Source: Janthinobacterium lividum (GTDB lineage Bacteria > Pseudomonadota > Gammaproteobacteria > Burkholderiales > Burkholderiaceae_D). Taken from it: 64,000 nt of DNA. The position numbers were made by a program, and so were the translations under genes. The notes beneath the pieces were generated by a model. It did no database searches. It saw nothing but the letters and a program-made list of their open reading frames with translations, and had not been told where the DNA came from. The stretch lies in the NCBI RefSeq assembly GCF_034424625.1, contig NZ_CP139976.1, positions 6,138,001-6,202,000 on the forward strand, written 5' to 3'. Within the stretch, counting starts at the first letter, position 1. Every line of letters begins with the position of its first letter. Positions 46,542 through 56,019 of the stretch are shown piece after piece.

Positions 46542-47066
46542 ATGCAACGCTACACCACCACCGCCATCATCCTGCACTGGCTGACCGCCCTGCTGATCAT
46601 CAGCGCCTTCATCATGGGCCTGGTCATGGTCGATATTCCCGGCCTGACGCCCACCAAGCTCAAATATTTCTCGTGGCATAAATGGCTGGGCGTGACCGTG
46701 CTGGCCATCGCCGCCATCCGCCTGCTGTGGCGCAAGGCCAATGTACCGCCGCCGCACCCTGCCAGCATGGTGGCCTGGCAAAAGAAGGCGGCCGACGCCA
46801 TGCATGTGCTGTTGTACATCCTGATCTTCGCCGTGCCCGTTTCCGGCTACCTGTACACGCTGGCTGCCGGCGTTCCGGTAGTCTATCTGGGCCTGTTCCA
46901 GCTGCCCGTCATCATGGCGCCGAACCCGGAACTTAAGCCACTTTTAAAAGAGATTCATTATGTTCTGAACATGACGATGGCCGCCGCCGTGGCTGCCCAT
47001 GTGCTGGCGGCGCTGAAGCATCAATTTATCGACAAAGACGGCGTACTTAAACGCATGCTGCCATAA
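46542..47066 (+). CDS. cybB: cytochrome b561
   Basis: This 174-residue di-heme membrane cytochrome has four helices. Histidine ligands are visible in ILHWLTALLII (helix 1), FSWHKWLG (helix 2) and IHYVLNM plus AAHVLAALKH (helix 4). Members oxidise quinol and are often encoded before yceI genes, as here, where two YceI proteins follow on the same strand (44 bp and further). The physiological electron acceptor is unknown. Confidence 0.93.
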   Translation: MQRYTTTAIILHWLTALLIISAFIMGLVMVDIPGLTPTKLKYFSWHKWLGVTVLAIAAIRLLWRKANVPPPHPASMVAWQKKAADAMHVLLYILIFAVPVSGYLYTLAAGVPVVYLGLFQLPVIMAPNPELKPLLKEIHYVLNMTMAAAVAAHVLAALKHQFIDKDGVLKRMLP

Positions 47067-47109
47067 CACCGACTTCACCCTTGCTCACTGAAACTCCAGG
47101 AAAAATAAG

Positions 47110-47664
47110 ATGAAAACCACCCAACGCATCGTCCTCGCTTCCCTGCTGGGCCTGTCCGTGGCCGCCACCGCCGCCACCCTGCTGAAAGTCGATCCCGCCA
47201 AGACCAGCGTGTCGGCCGTGTTCAAGCAAATGAACGTGCCCGTGGAAGCGAAGTTCAAGAAATTCAATATCGCCATCGATTACAATCCGGCCACGCCGGA
47301 CGCCTCGAAAGCCTCGGTGGAAATCGAAACGGCCAGCATCGATATCGGCGACCCCGAATACAACAAGGAAGTGGCGAAGAAAGAATGGTTTAACGCGGCC
47401 CAGTTCCCGAAAGCCACCTTCGTTTCGAGCAGCATCAAGGCCGCCGGCGCGGGCAAGCTGACGGTCAGCGGCAAGCTGAGCATCAAAGGCAAGACCACCG
47501 ACGTGACGTTCCCATTGACGGTCAAAGCCGATGGCGGCAAATATGCGTTCGACGGCGCCCTGCCGATCAAGCGCCTGACCTACAACATCGGCGAAGGCGA
47601 GTGGAAAGACACGAGCATGGTTGCCGACGAGGTCACCATCAAGTTCCACGTCGCTGCGCAGTAA
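47110..47664 (+). CDS. YceI-family periplasmic lipid-binding protein (first copy)
   Basis: This 184-residue secreted protein has a signal peptide (SVAATAA) and the YceI lipocalin-like barrel (FNIAIDYNPATPDASKASVE, FPKATFVSSSIKAAG, GEWKDTSMVADEVTIKF). Structurally known members bind polyisoprenoids such as ubiquinone in the barrel. Its place after cytochrome b561 suggests a role in quinone handling. A repeat element starts at its last stop-codon base and separates it from the second copy. Confidence 0.92.
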   Translation: MKTTQRIVLASLLGLSVAATAATLLKVDPAKTSVSAVFKQMNVPVEAKFKKFNIAIDYNPATPDASKASVEIETASIDIGDPEYNKEVAKKEWFNAAQFPKATFVSSSIKAAGAGKLTVSGKLSIKGKTTDVTFPLTVKADGGKYAFDGALPIKRLTYNIGEGEWKDTSMVADEVTIKFHVAAQ

Positions 47665-47761
47665 CACCTGAGAAAACGTCCATGGCTGCGTTGCTCTTGC
47701 CTCGTCGTACTATTCGTACTGCCTTCGGCAAGGCGCCTGGCCCTGAACGTTTTTCAGGCGT
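47664..47761. repeat. 98-bp palindromic intergenic element, copy D (relative of A-C)
   Basis: Left end ACACCTGAGAAAACGT and right end ACGTTTTTCAGGCGT are imperfect inverted repeats whose outer words resemble those of copies A-C. The core differs: TCGTCGTACTATTCGTACTGCC, then GCCTTCGGCAAGGCGCC. It fills most of the gap between the two yceI-family genes. Confidence 0.7.
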
Positions 47762-47814
47762 TACATATCAGATCACCGCCCAAAAATCTGTTGTTTAACT
47801 TAGTTAGGAATTCA

Positions 47815-48390
47815 ATGAAATTGAAGCACTTGATGATCGCCGTGCTGGCAGCCGCCGGCGCCGGTTCGGCCATGGCCGCTACCGACACCTACAACCTCGA
47901 CCCGACGCACACTTTCCCCAGCTTTGAAGCCGATCACATGGGCATGTCCGTGTGGCGCGGCAAGTTCAACAAGACCAAGGGTACGGTCACCCTGAACCGC
48001 GCCGCCAAGACGGGTAGCCTGGACCTCGTCATCGACGCCGATTCGATCGATTTCGGCCTCGACGCCATGAACACGCACGCGAAAAAAGCGGACATGTTCA
48101 ACGTCGAAAAATTCCCACAAATCACCTACAAGAGCAAATCGCTCAAGTTCGACGGCGACCAACTGGTGGAAGTCGATGGCGAACTGACGCTGCTGGGCGT
48201 AACCAAGCCCGTCAAGCTGAACGTGAGCAAGTTCAAGTGCATCATGCATCCGCGCTACAAGCGCGAAGTGTGCGGCGCCGACGCCACGGCGGAATTCAAG
48301 CGCAGCGACTTTGGCCTGAACTACGGCATGCCGGCGTTCTCGCCGGAAGTCAAGCTGGCCATCCAGGTGGAAGCCATCAAGGCTGACTAA
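47815..48390 (+). CDS. YceI-family periplasmic lipid-binding protein (second copy)
   Basis: This 191-residue YceI protein has a signal peptide ending AGSAMAA and starts its mature part with TDTYNLDPTHTFPSFEADHM, the standard family opening. It carries two cysteines (KFKCIMHPRYKREVCGAD) that the first copy lacks and that could form a disulfide. TAGGAA precedes the ATG by four bases. The two copies are clearly diverged, so they are old paralogues rather than a recent duplication. Confidence 0.93.
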   Translation: MKLKHLMIAVLAAAGAGSAMAATDTYNLDPTHTFPSFEADHMGMSVWRGKFNKTKGTVTLNRAAKTGSLDLVIDADSIDFGLDAMNTHAKKADMFNVEKFPQITYKSKSLKFDGDQLVEVDGELTLLGVTKPVKLNVSKFKCIMHPRYKREVCGADATAEFKRSDFGLNYGMPAFSPEVKLAIQVEAIKAD

Positions 48391-48410
48391 ACACGGCCTT
48401 GCCGCATGAC

Positions 48411-48446
48411 AAGCCCGCCTCGCTGCCCGCAGCCAGGCGGGCTTTT
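48411..48446 (+). terminator. terminator of the cybB-yceI group
   Basis: AAGCCCGCCT/AGGCGGGCTT forms a 10-bp stem with T residues after it, 20 bp past the second yceI stop. Confidence 0.88.
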
Positions 48447-48556
48447 GCATGCACTGCGCGAATCCGCTGGACTTTTCTATCGTGCGGCATCACTATCCAT
48501 TGGCATGATGTTGTTCTGACATGGCACACCCACTTATCCACCGCGCGGAGGACTAC

Positions 48557-48826
48557 ATGAATTTCATTATCTGGATCGTTATTGGCGGCGTCATCGGCTG
48601 GCTGGCCAGCATGGTCATGAAAACGAATGCGCAACAGGGCATCTTCCTCAATATCGTCGTCGGCATCGTCGGCGCCTTCCTCGGCGGCTGGCTGCTGGCC
48701 CCCCTGTTCGGCACGGGCACCATCAATAGCGACAATTTCAGCCTGGCTTCTCTGCTGGTCTCGTTCCTGGGCGCCGTGATCCTGCTGGGCATCGTGAATC
48801 TTTTGCGCCGCGGCAAAATACGCTAA
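48557..48826 (+). CDS. GlsB/YeaQ/YmgE-family small stress membrane protein
   Basis: This 89-residue protein has three hydrophobic helices with Gly-rich spacing (FIIWIVIGGVIGWLASMVMK, NIVVGIVGAFLGGWLLAPLF, LVSFLGAVILLGIVNLL), the pattern of the transglycosylase-associated/GlsB family. GCGGAGG precedes the ATG at 48557, which is preferred over an upstream ATG at 48521. Members are stress-induced; the mechanism is unknown. Confidence 0.92.
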   Translation: MNFIIWIVIGGVIGWLASMVMKTNAQQGIFLNIVVGIVGAFLGGWLLAPLFGTGTINSDNFSLASLLVSFLGAVILLGIVNLLRRGKIR

Positions 48827-48853
48827 GCAGACACATGGCAGCGCATCAGCAAG

Positions 48854-48887
48854 TGGCCGGGCCGCGCAAGCGCCCGGCCATTTTTTA
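48854..48887 (+). terminator. terminator of the GlsB-type gene
   Basis: TGGCCGGGC/GCCCGGCCA forms a 9-bp stem, followed by TTTTTTATT. Confidence 0.9.
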
Positions 48888-49133
48888 TTGCCGGCAAGAC
48901 AATTGTATGGACAATACCACAGCCGCGGCACGAGAAAATGCCCGTTCGCAGCCCACTCCTGCCCCTGCAACGCTGAAAATAGTGCAATTTTTGCAAGCAA
49001 CTACAAACATGCCCTCGGGAAAATGTGATTGACTAGTGCGAGTTCGATACGGATACTCTAGGTCGCCCGCTGAGAAAAAACACTGGGTACACGTTGGTTC
49101 CGACTTCCCTTCATGTAAAAGACTAGAACTCGA

Positions 49134-51287
49134 ATGAAAAAATCTTTAATCGCGCTCGCCATCCTGAGCAACTTCGCACACGCCGACGAAGGCATGTGGA
49201 TGCCCCAACAGCTGCCACAAGTGGCCAAGGAACTGAAAGCGGCCGGACTGAAACTCGATCCGACCAACCTGACCAAACTGACAGAGTTCCCCATGGGCGC
49301 CATCGTCAGCCTGGGCGGTTGCTCGGCTTCGTTCGTCTCGCCGCAAGGCCTGGTTGCCACCAACCACCATTGCGTCTACAACAGCGTGGCGGTCAATTCG
49401 ACCAAAGAGCGCGATTTGCTGGCCAACGGTTTCCTGGCCAAGACTTTCGCTGAAGAATTGCCGGCCGCCCCAGGCAGCCGCATCTTCGTGACCTCGGCCG
49501 TGACCAATGTCAGCGACAAGATCATCACCGCCGACGTGGCCAAGCTGCAAGGCAAGGCACGCATCGACGCTATCGAGAAAAACCAGAAGAAACTGGTCGC
49601 CGAATGCGAAAAAGAAGCCGGCTTCCGCTGCACCGTGTCCGCCTACTACGGCGGCCTGGAGTTCTACCTGATCAAGCAACTGGAAATCCGCGACGTGCGC
49701 CTGGTGCACGCGCCTCCAGCAGGCGTCGGCAAGTTCGGCGGCGACACCGACAACTGGATGTGGCCACGCCACACGGGCGACTACGGTTTCTACCGCGCCT
49801 ATGTCAGCAAGGACGGCAAAGCTGCCGACTTCAGCAAGGACAACGTGCCTTACCAGCCAAAACACGTGCTGAAACTGGCCAAGGATGGCTTGAAAGAAGG
49901 CGATTTCGTGATGGTCCTGGGCTACCCTGGCCGCACCAACCGTCACCGCCTGCCATCGGAAGTGGCGTACACGTTTGACTGGAACTACCCGGCCTTCGTG
50001 AAAGCGTCGGGCGAAACCCTGGCCATCATCGCGCGCGAAACCAAGGACAACAAGGATGTTGCCCTGAAATACGCGGGCCAGGTTGCTGGCGTGAACAATT
50101 ACTACAAGAACCGCCAAGGCATGCTCGATTCCTACGCCGGCAGCGACTTCCTGGCGCGCAAGACGACGGAACACGAAGCCCTGAAAACCTGGGTCAACGC
50201 GAATGCTGCCCGCAAGGCGGAATTTGCCGGCGACATCGAGCAAGTGGAAAAGCTGATCGCCGAGCGCGATGCCGACACCAAGCGCGATTTCTTCCTCAGC
50301 TACGCACAACCACGCCTGCTGAACACGGCACGCAGCCTGTACCGCCTGTCGAACGAAGGCACCAAGGCCGATACGGAACGCAAGTCCGGCTACCAGACGC
50401 GCGATTTGCCACGTCTGTCGTCGAGCATCACGTCGGTCGAGCGCACCTACGATGAAAAAGTCGACAAGGCGCTGGTACTGAACAGCCTGACCAAGTACGC
50501 CGCGCAACCGGCAGCACAGCGCCGCGCCAGCTTTGACGCCGCCATCGGCATCAAGGACGGCATGTCGCAAGCCGACCTGTCCGCCGCCCTGGACAAACTG
50601 TATGCCGGCAGCAAGCTGGCCGACAAGGAAGAACGCGCAGCGTGGCTGAAACGCACGCCAGCCGAATTCCAGGCCAGCAAGGACAGCTTCATCCAGGCAG
50701 CCGTCGCCATGTATCCGGATTCGCTGAAAAACGAAGCGGAAGATGAAGAACTGGCCGGCAAGATCCAGCAAGCCTACGCCAACTACATGAAAGCAAAGAT
50801 TGCCTTCATGAAGAGCAAAGGCCAAGCCGTCTATCCTGACGCCAACAGCACCCTGCGCGTCACGTTCGGCAAAGTAGCCGGCCGTGACCACGGCGCCGAC
50901 GGCACCACCTGGTCTGCCTTCACCACCGTCAATGGCGTCGTTGCCAAAGCCACGGGCCAGGGCGAGTTCAATGCACCGGCGAATCAACTGGCCGCGATCA
51001 AAGCCAAGGACTTCGGTAAATTCGTCGATCCGAAGCTGAAAACCGTGCCGGTCGACTACCTGGCCACCCTGGACATCACCGGCGGTAACTCCGGTTCGGC
51101 TGCCCTGAACGCCAAAGGCGAATTCATCGGCCTGGCCTTCGATGGCACCTTGGACTCGATCATTTCCGATTGGGACTACAACAAGGCCAACACCCGTTCG
51201 ATCCAGGTCGACCTGCGCTACATGCTGTGGAACATGAAACACATCGACCACGCAGACAACCTGCTGAAAGAAATGGGCGCTGAATAA
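49134..51287 (+). CDS. S46-family dipeptidyl peptidase, DPP7-like
   Basis: This 717-residue periplasmic serine peptidase removes dipeptides from peptide N-termini. It has a short signal peptide (MKKSLIALAILSNFAHA), the catalytic His in VATNHHCVYN (His79), the Asp in GGDTDNWMWPRHTGDYGF and the Ser in TGGNSGSAAL. At the position that sets P1 preference in this family (18 residues after the Ser) there is Gly (LAFDG), as in DPP7 (hydrophobic P1) and unlike the Arg of DPP11 (acidic P1). A helical domain covers the middle third. Confidence 0.93.
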   Translation: MKKSLIALAILSNFAHADEGMWMPQQLPQVAKELKAAGLKLDPTNLTKLTEFPMGAIVSLGGCSASFVSPQGLVATNHHCVYNSVAVNSTKERDLLANGFLAKTFAEELPAAPGSRIFVTSAVTNVSDKIITADVAKLQGKARIDAIEKNQKKLVAECEKEAGFRCTVSAYYGGLEFYLIKQLEIRDVRLVHAPPAGVGKFGGDTDNWMWPRHTGDYGFYRAYVSKDGKAADFSKDNVPYQPKHVLKLAKDGLKEGDFVMVLGYPGRTNRHRLPSEVAYTFDWNYPAFVKASGETLAIIARETKDNKDVALKYAGQVAGVNNYYKNRQGMLDSYAGSDFLARKTTEHEALKTWVNANAARKAEFAGDIEQVEKLIAERDADTKRDFFLSYAQPRLLNTARSLYRLSNEGTKADTERKSGYQTRDLPRLSSSITSVERTYDEKVDKALVLNSLTKYAAQPAAQRRASFDAAIGIKDGMSQADLSAALDKLYAGSKLADKEERAAWLKRTPAEFQASKDSFIQAAVAMYPDSLKNEAEDEELAGKIQQAYANYMKAKIAFMKSKGQAVYPDANSTLRVTFGKVAGRDHGADGTTWSAFTTVNGVVAKATGQGEFNAPANQLAAIKAKDFGKFVDPKLKTVPVDYLATLDITGGNSGSAALNAKGEFIGLAFDGTLDSIISDWDYNKANTRSIQVDLRYMLWNMKHIDHADNLLKEMGAE

Positions 51288-51325
51288 CAAGAAGCAATAA
51301 CCCGGCAACGGGCGCTTTAGCCTGA

Positions 51326-51352
51326 GCCACTCCTGCGGGAGTGGCTTTTTTT
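51326..51352. terminator. terminator between S46 peptidase and convergent gene
   Basis: GCCACTCC/GGAGTGGC forms an 8-bp stem with a four-base loop and is followed by TTTTTTT on the plus strand. Confidence 0.9.
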
Positions 51353-51355
51353 CGC

Positions 51356-51928
51356 CTAACGTTTTACTTTGGTAAAACGGTAAGGTACGGCTTGCTCCTC
51401 GCCAAACACTTGCACCCTGCCACTGCCCAGCGGCAGCATGACCCGCCGGCCATCCTGCAGCAACAGCAAGGCCAGGTCGGCGCCGGGAAAGCGCTGCGCC
51501 AGCAGCGGATAAGCTGGCCGCGCAATGCCGGCGGCGGGAACCACGATGCGGTAGTCGCCATCGCCAAAGTCCAGCAGCAGCGCGGAAAGCTCATCCGGCC
51601 CCGGCAGCGCCGTGATGCGCAGGCGCGCGCTTCCCTTGACGAGCTCGAAGGCGGACCACAGGGGCAGGCTGCGCTGCATGGCGCCGATCCGCAGCAGCGG
51701 CGCGTGGCGCGCCTGCGCCGACGTCAGCACGATGTCAGGCCGTTCTTCCGGCACGGCGCCATCGACGGCCAGCAGCCAGCCCCGGTAGCGTATCAGCGCG
51801 CCCTGCGCGGCAGCCGTGACAGCCCCCCCCTGCGCCACAGGCTCCTTGCCCGCAGGCAAGCGCAACGGCGCCGCCTGCGCCGCCAGGCATATCCCCCACA
51901 CCAGCGCCGCCATCGCCACCTTGCCCAT
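51356..51928 (-). CDS. secreted protein of unknown function
   Basis: This 190-residue protein has a signal peptide (WGICLAAQAA) and a mature part of alternating hydrophobic and charged residues that suggests an all-beta fold (ALIRYRGWLLAVDGAVPEER, DYRIVVPAAGIARPAYPLLA). The ATG at 51928 follows GGGGAGGCGGC; an upstream start at 51997 would place Arg-rich residues before the signal. I do not recognise a family. It stands alone on the minus strand between two peptidase genes. Confidence 0.7.
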   Translation of the reverse strand: MGKVAMAALVWGICLAAQAAPLRLPAGKEPVAQGGAVTAAAQGALIRYRGWLLAVDGAVPEERPDIVLTSAQARHAPLLRIGAMQRSLPLWSAFELVKGSARLRITALPGPDELSALLLDFGDGDYRIVVPAAGIARPAYPLLAQRFPGADLALLLLQDGRRVMLPLGSGRVQVFGEEQAVPYRFTKVKR

Positions 51929-52078
51929 GCCGCCTCCCCTCGTGCGTGAAACGTATTCATAACACAAGTACAGCAACAAGCCCCTGCGGCGCCTCAAGGC
52001 AAGAGCGCCGGTGCTACAATTGGCCCCTAGCGGGCGTACTTACCCAGCGCGCCTTCCCCCTCCCAGACTCAGACCGCT

Positions 52079-53767
52079 ATGCCACCAGACTTGCGCACGA
52101 CCTACGAACTCGGTAACCACAACCAGACCACGACCTGGCTGGAATGCATCACCTTCTATCAAGATCTTGCCGCACGCTATCCGCAAGTGCTGCACTTCGA
52201 ACAGATCGGCCTGTCCGACTCGGGCGTGCCCATCCACGCTGGCGTCGTCAGCGGGGACGGCGTGTTTGACCGCGAGCAGATCAAGCGTGCAGGCCGCACG
52301 GTGTTCTTCAACAACAACGGCATCCACCCGGGCGAACCGGAAGGCATCGACGCCTGCATGGCCATCGTGCGCGACCTCTGCACGCAGCCGGAACGCCTGG
52401 CGGCGCTGGGCAGCACCGTCTTGCTGTTCATTCCGATCTACAACGTCGATGGCAGCCTGAACCGCGCCAATACATCGCGCGTGAATCAGGATGGCCCGGA
52501 GCAATTCGGTTTCCGCGGCAATAGCCGCCACCTGGACCTGAACCGCGATTTCATCAAGTGCGACAGCCTGAACGCGCAAGTGTTCAACCGCCTGCTGGCC
52601 AGCTGGGACCCGGACGTGATGGTCGACACGCACACGTCGAACGGCGCCGACTACCCGTACACGATGACCCTGATCCACACGCAGACGGATAAGCTGGGCA
52701 ACGGCCTGGGCCCCTTCCTGCAAGACACCATGCTGCCGCACATCTTTGCGCAGATGGAAAACGCTGGCTGGCCCACCTGCCCGTACGTGAACCCCGTCAA
52801 GGACAGCCCCGACCACGGCATTGCCGAATTCCTCGAAGTGCCCCGTTTCTCGACCGGCTTTGCGGCCTTGCACCACGTCATCGGTTTCATGCCGGAAACG
52901 CACATGCTGAAACCGTTTGCCGACCGCTACGCTTCCATGCGCGCCCTGCTCGACATCACCATGGCGTTTACCATCGAACATGGCGAACAGATCAAGCAAT
53001 TGCGCGCGCAGGCAAAAGCAGCTGGCCGCACGCAAGCCGAGTGGCCCATCCACTGGGCCATGAATGAAGAGCAGCCGTCGACCTTCCCCTTCAAGGGCTA
53101 TGCGGCGCAATACACGCCGAGTCTGCTGGGTGACTACCAGCGCCTGTCCTACGACCGCTCACAGCCGTGGGAACGCGATATCGCCTACTACAACCGCTTC
53201 GATGCGGACGTCACCGTGGCCGCGCCGAAAGCCTATATCGTGCCGCAAGCGTGGCGCGAAGTGATCGAACGGCTGCGCTGGAACGGCGTCGAAACGAGCC
53301 GCATCACCACCGAACAGACGCTAACGGCCCGCTACTACCACATCGCCTCTGTCGGCACGCGCGCCACGGCCTACGAAGGCCACATGTTCCACGACCATGT
53401 AGAACTCGAAGCGCGCACGGGCCAGTTCACCGTGCAAGCGGGCGATTATGTCGTCAGCCTGGACCAGGACAACGCCCGCTACGCCGTGGAAACACTGGAG
53501 CCGCAGGCGCACGACAGCTTCTTCCGCTGGGGTTTCTTCAATAGCGTGCTGGAGAAGAAAGAAGCGTTTTCCGATTACGTGTTCGAAGACATGGCATCCG
53601 AACTGCTGCGCGATGAACCGGCGCTGGCGGCCAAGTTTGCTGACTGGAAAGCTGCCAATCCCGCCTTGCTGAGCAATCAGGAAGCCGTGCTGAACTTCAT
53701 CTTTGCACACTGCCAGCGCTTTGCCGAGCCGGAATGGCGGCGCTACCCAGTGATCGCCCTGATGTAA
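52079..53767 (+). CDS. M14-family zinc carboxypeptidase-like protein
   Basis: This 562-residue protein carries the M14 zinc site: HPGE (in NNNGIHPGEPEGID) and the third ligand in VDTHTSNGADYPY, with substrate-carboxylate residues in NSRHLDLNRDF. About 250 C-terminal residues (after residue 320) form an extra beta-rich domain, making it longer than classical carboxypeptidases. No signal peptide is evident, so it is probably cytoplasmic. Specificity is unknown. Confidence 0.88.
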   Translation: MPPDLRTTYELGNHNQTTTWLECITFYQDLAARYPQVLHFEQIGLSDSGVPIHAGVVSGDGVFDREQIKRAGRTVFFNNNGIHPGEPEGIDACMAIVRDLCTQPERLAALGSTVLLFIPIYNVDGSLNRANTSRVNQDGPEQFGFRGNSRHLDLNRDFIKCDSLNAQVFNRLLASWDPDVMVDTHTSNGADYPYTMTLIHTQTDKLGNGLGPFLQDTMLPHIFAQMENAGWPTCPYVNPVKDSPDHGIAEFLEVPRFSTGFAALHHVIGFMPETHMLKPFADRYASMRALLDITMAFTIEHGEQIKQLRAQAKAAGRTQAEWPIHWAMNEEQPSTFPFKGYAAQYTPSLLGDYQRLSYDRSQPWERDIAYYNRFDADVTVAAPKAYIVPQAWREVIERLRWNGVETSRITTEQTLTARYYHIASVGTRATAYEGHMFHDHVELEARTGQFTVQAGDYVVSLDQDNARYAVETLEPQAHDSFFRWGFFNSVLEKKEAFSDYVFEDMASELLRDEPALAAKFADWKAANPALLSNQEAVLNFIFAHCQRFAEPEWRRYPVIALM

Positions 53768-53795
53768 ATCCGGGCTGTAGCGACTGCAACATCCT

Positions 53796-53831
53796 GGCGC
53801 CGCATCGGAGACCCCGGTGCGGCGCCTCTTT
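53796..53831 (+). terminator. terminator of the M14 peptidase gene
   Basis: GGCGCCGCA and TGCGGCGCC pair around a loop of about a dozen bases and are followed by TCTTT. It lies 29 bp past the stop and just before the FUSC gene. Confidence 0.7.
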
Positions 53832-53857
53832 CTGTGCCCTACCCACAAGGTAATCCC

Positions 53858-56008
53858 ATGCACTACGCACTGAACCTGCGCACCTTTATTTACAGCCATT
53901 ATTTTTATCTGGGCTTGCGCGTGGCCATCGGTCTCGTCGGCCTGGCCTTGCTGACCCAGGAAATCAGCGATAGCGCCACCGCCATGACGGTATGCATCGG
54001 CGCCCTGTGCACGACCCTGATGGACATGCCCAGCCCGCTGCGCCACAAGTTCAACGAAATGCTGGCCTCGGTACTGCTGTGCAGCGCCGTCACCTTATTG
54101 ATCAGCCTATGCGGGCCCGTGCAGTGGCTGTTGATGACGGTGCTCGTGCTCGTCAGTTTCCTTGCCAGCATGATGGTGGTGTATGGCAAGAAATCCATGC
54201 CCTTGCAACTGGCCGCCCTGTTCATCATGACCATGTCGATGGAGCACCAGATGACGTGGCAGCAATCGTTCCACCATGCGGGCCTGTTCATGCTGGGCGG
54301 CCTCATCTATCTGGCCTACGCCATGGCCATCGCCTGGGTCTTGCGCCACCGCATCAAGCAGCAGGTACTGGCCGAAGCCCTGTTCGAACTGGCCGCCTAC
54401 ATCGATATCAAGGCCGATTTCTACGATACGCGTTTCAATCTGACGGAGCAGTTCAACAAGCTGGTGCGCCATCAAAGCATCCTGGCCGACCGCCAGCAAG
54501 CGTCGCGCGACCTGATTTTGCGCAGCCACAAGAACAGCAAGGATGCCATCGTCGTGCAAGTGCACGTGTGCATGCTCGATCTATATGAACTGATCCTTTC
54601 CACGCACACGGATTACGCGCTGCTGCGCCAGCACCTGGCCGACTCCGACGTGCTGAAATCCTTGCACGACCTGGCGTACAAGGCGGCGCGCGACATCGAA
54701 GCCGTAGCCTACGCCGTCACGCGCAAGCGCGCCTCGTATGCGCAGATCAGTTACGACAAGGAATGGGCCGACATCGAAGGAGAAATTGCCCGCCTGCAGG
54801 CAAAGGGAGAAAATGCGCAGGAAGCGCTGGCCACCCTGCGCGCGCAGCGCAACAAGATCCGCGCCATTCTGAAAATGATCGCGGAATTGCACCTGGCCAG
54901 CCAGAAAGTCTACGACAACGTACCGTTCTGGAGCGGCGCAGACATGGCGCCATTCTTGTCGCAGCAGAAATATGAACTGAAAACCCTGCTGTCGAATCTG
55001 CGCCTGGAGTCCCCCGTGTTCCGCTTCGCCCTGCGCGTATCGATGGCGATCTCGGTAGGCTTGCTGATCGGACACTGGCTGCCGTATGCGGCCCACAGCT
55101 ACTGGATTGTGCTCACCATCGTCATCATCCTGCGCCCCACGTTCAGCATGACGCGCCAGCGCCGCGCCGACCGCATCATCGGCACCATCATCGGCTGCGT
55201 GATCACGGCCATCGTGATCCGCTTCGTGCACAGCAATATCGTGCTGATGGCCATTTTGTTCCTCTCCATCGTGGCCACGCCCACCTTCATCTATTTGCGC
55301 TACCGCTACACGGCCATTGCCGTGAGCCTGATGATCCTGCTGCAAATGCACCTGGTGGCGCCCAGCAACCCGAACCTCGTCAGCGAGCGCCTGATCGATA
55401 CCCTGATCGGTGCGGCTGTCGCCACCGTGTTCAGCTTTGTGCTGGCCAATTGGGAATACCAGAGCCTGCCGCGCCTGGTGCGCCAGGTGCTCAATGTAAA
55501 CCTCAGCTATATGCAGGCCAGCTTCGCGCTGCTGCAGGGAAAGTGTTTCGATGATTTCGCCTACCGCATCGAGCGCAAGCGCTTGATGGACAGCCTGGCC
55601 GCACTCAGCTCGGCCCTGGTGCGCATGCTCGACGAACCAGCCAGCAAGCAGCGGGCCGTGGAAGACATCAACCTGTTCATCGTGCAAAATTACTTGCTGG
55701 TGGCCCACGTGGCGGCCCTGCGCTCCATCCTGGGACGCCACGCCAGCCAGCTGCCTGTCGCGCCCGTCAACGCCTTGCTCAGCCACAGCCATACGCAAGT
55801 GTGTTTGACCCTGTCGCGCGCGCTGGAGCAGCTCGACAACCAGGCGACGATCAGCGCGCCGCTGGCTCCCCCTGCCGCGCCGCCCGTCAGCGACGTGGCC
55901 TGGTCCGGCTGGCCGCTGGTGCAGCGGCGTATCCGCCTGTTGCAGGCAGATGCCGACAAGATCGTGATACATAGCGCGGCGATCGTACACATTGTGACAC
56001 CGCGCTAA
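53858..56008 (+). CDS. FUSC-family (YccS/AaeB-like) inner-membrane transporter
   Basis: This 716-residue protein has two membrane blocks (about residues 15-165 and 395-525, six helices each) separated by a long cytoplasmic helical region that includes a likely coiled coil (EWADIEGEIARLQAKGENAQ), then a C-terminal cytoplasmic part. This is the fusaric-acid-resistance/YccS architecture, whose members export aromatic acids. AAGGTAATCCC precedes the ATG at 53858. No membrane-fusion partner gene is adjacent. Substrate unknown. Confidence 0.9.
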   Translation: MHYALNLRTFIYSHYFYLGLRVAIGLVGLALLTQEISDSATAMTVCIGALCTTLMDMPSPLRHKFNEMLASVLLCSAVTLLISLCGPVQWLLMTVLVLVSFLASMMVVYGKKSMPLQLAALFIMTMSMEHQMTWQQSFHHAGLFMLGGLIYLAYAMAIAWVLRHRIKQQVLAEALFELAAYIDIKADFYDTRFNLTEQFNKLVRHQSILADRQQASRDLILRSHKNSKDAIVVQVHVCMLDLYELILSTHTDYALLRQHLADSDVLKSLHDLAYKAARDIEAVAYAVTRKRASYAQISYDKEWADIEGEIARLQAKGENAQEALATLRAQRNKIRAILKMIAELHLASQKVYDNVPFWSGADMAPFLSQQKYELKTLLSNLRLESPVFRFALRVSMAISVGLLIGHWLPYAAHSYWIVLTIVIILRPTFSMTRQRRADRIIGTIIGCVITAIVIRFVHSNIVLMAILFLSIVATPTFIYLRYRYTAIAVSLMILLQMHLVAPSNPNLVSERLIDTLIGAAVATVFSFVLANWEYQSLPRLVRQVLNVNLSYMQASFALLQGKCFDDFAYRIERKRLMDSLAALSSALVRMLDEPASKQRAVEDINLFIVQNYLLVAHVAALRSILGRHASQLPVAPVNALLSHSHTQVCLTLSRALEQLDNQATISAPLAPPAAPPVSDVAWSGWPLVQRRIRLLQADADKIVIHSAAIVHIVTPR

Positions 56009-56019
56009 ATCCCCGGGAT

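Noticed and set aside
49146..51308. 720-codon minus-strand frame opposite the S46 peptidase
   Set aside because: It is antisense to an intact peptidase with a full catalytic triad; no independent evidence.
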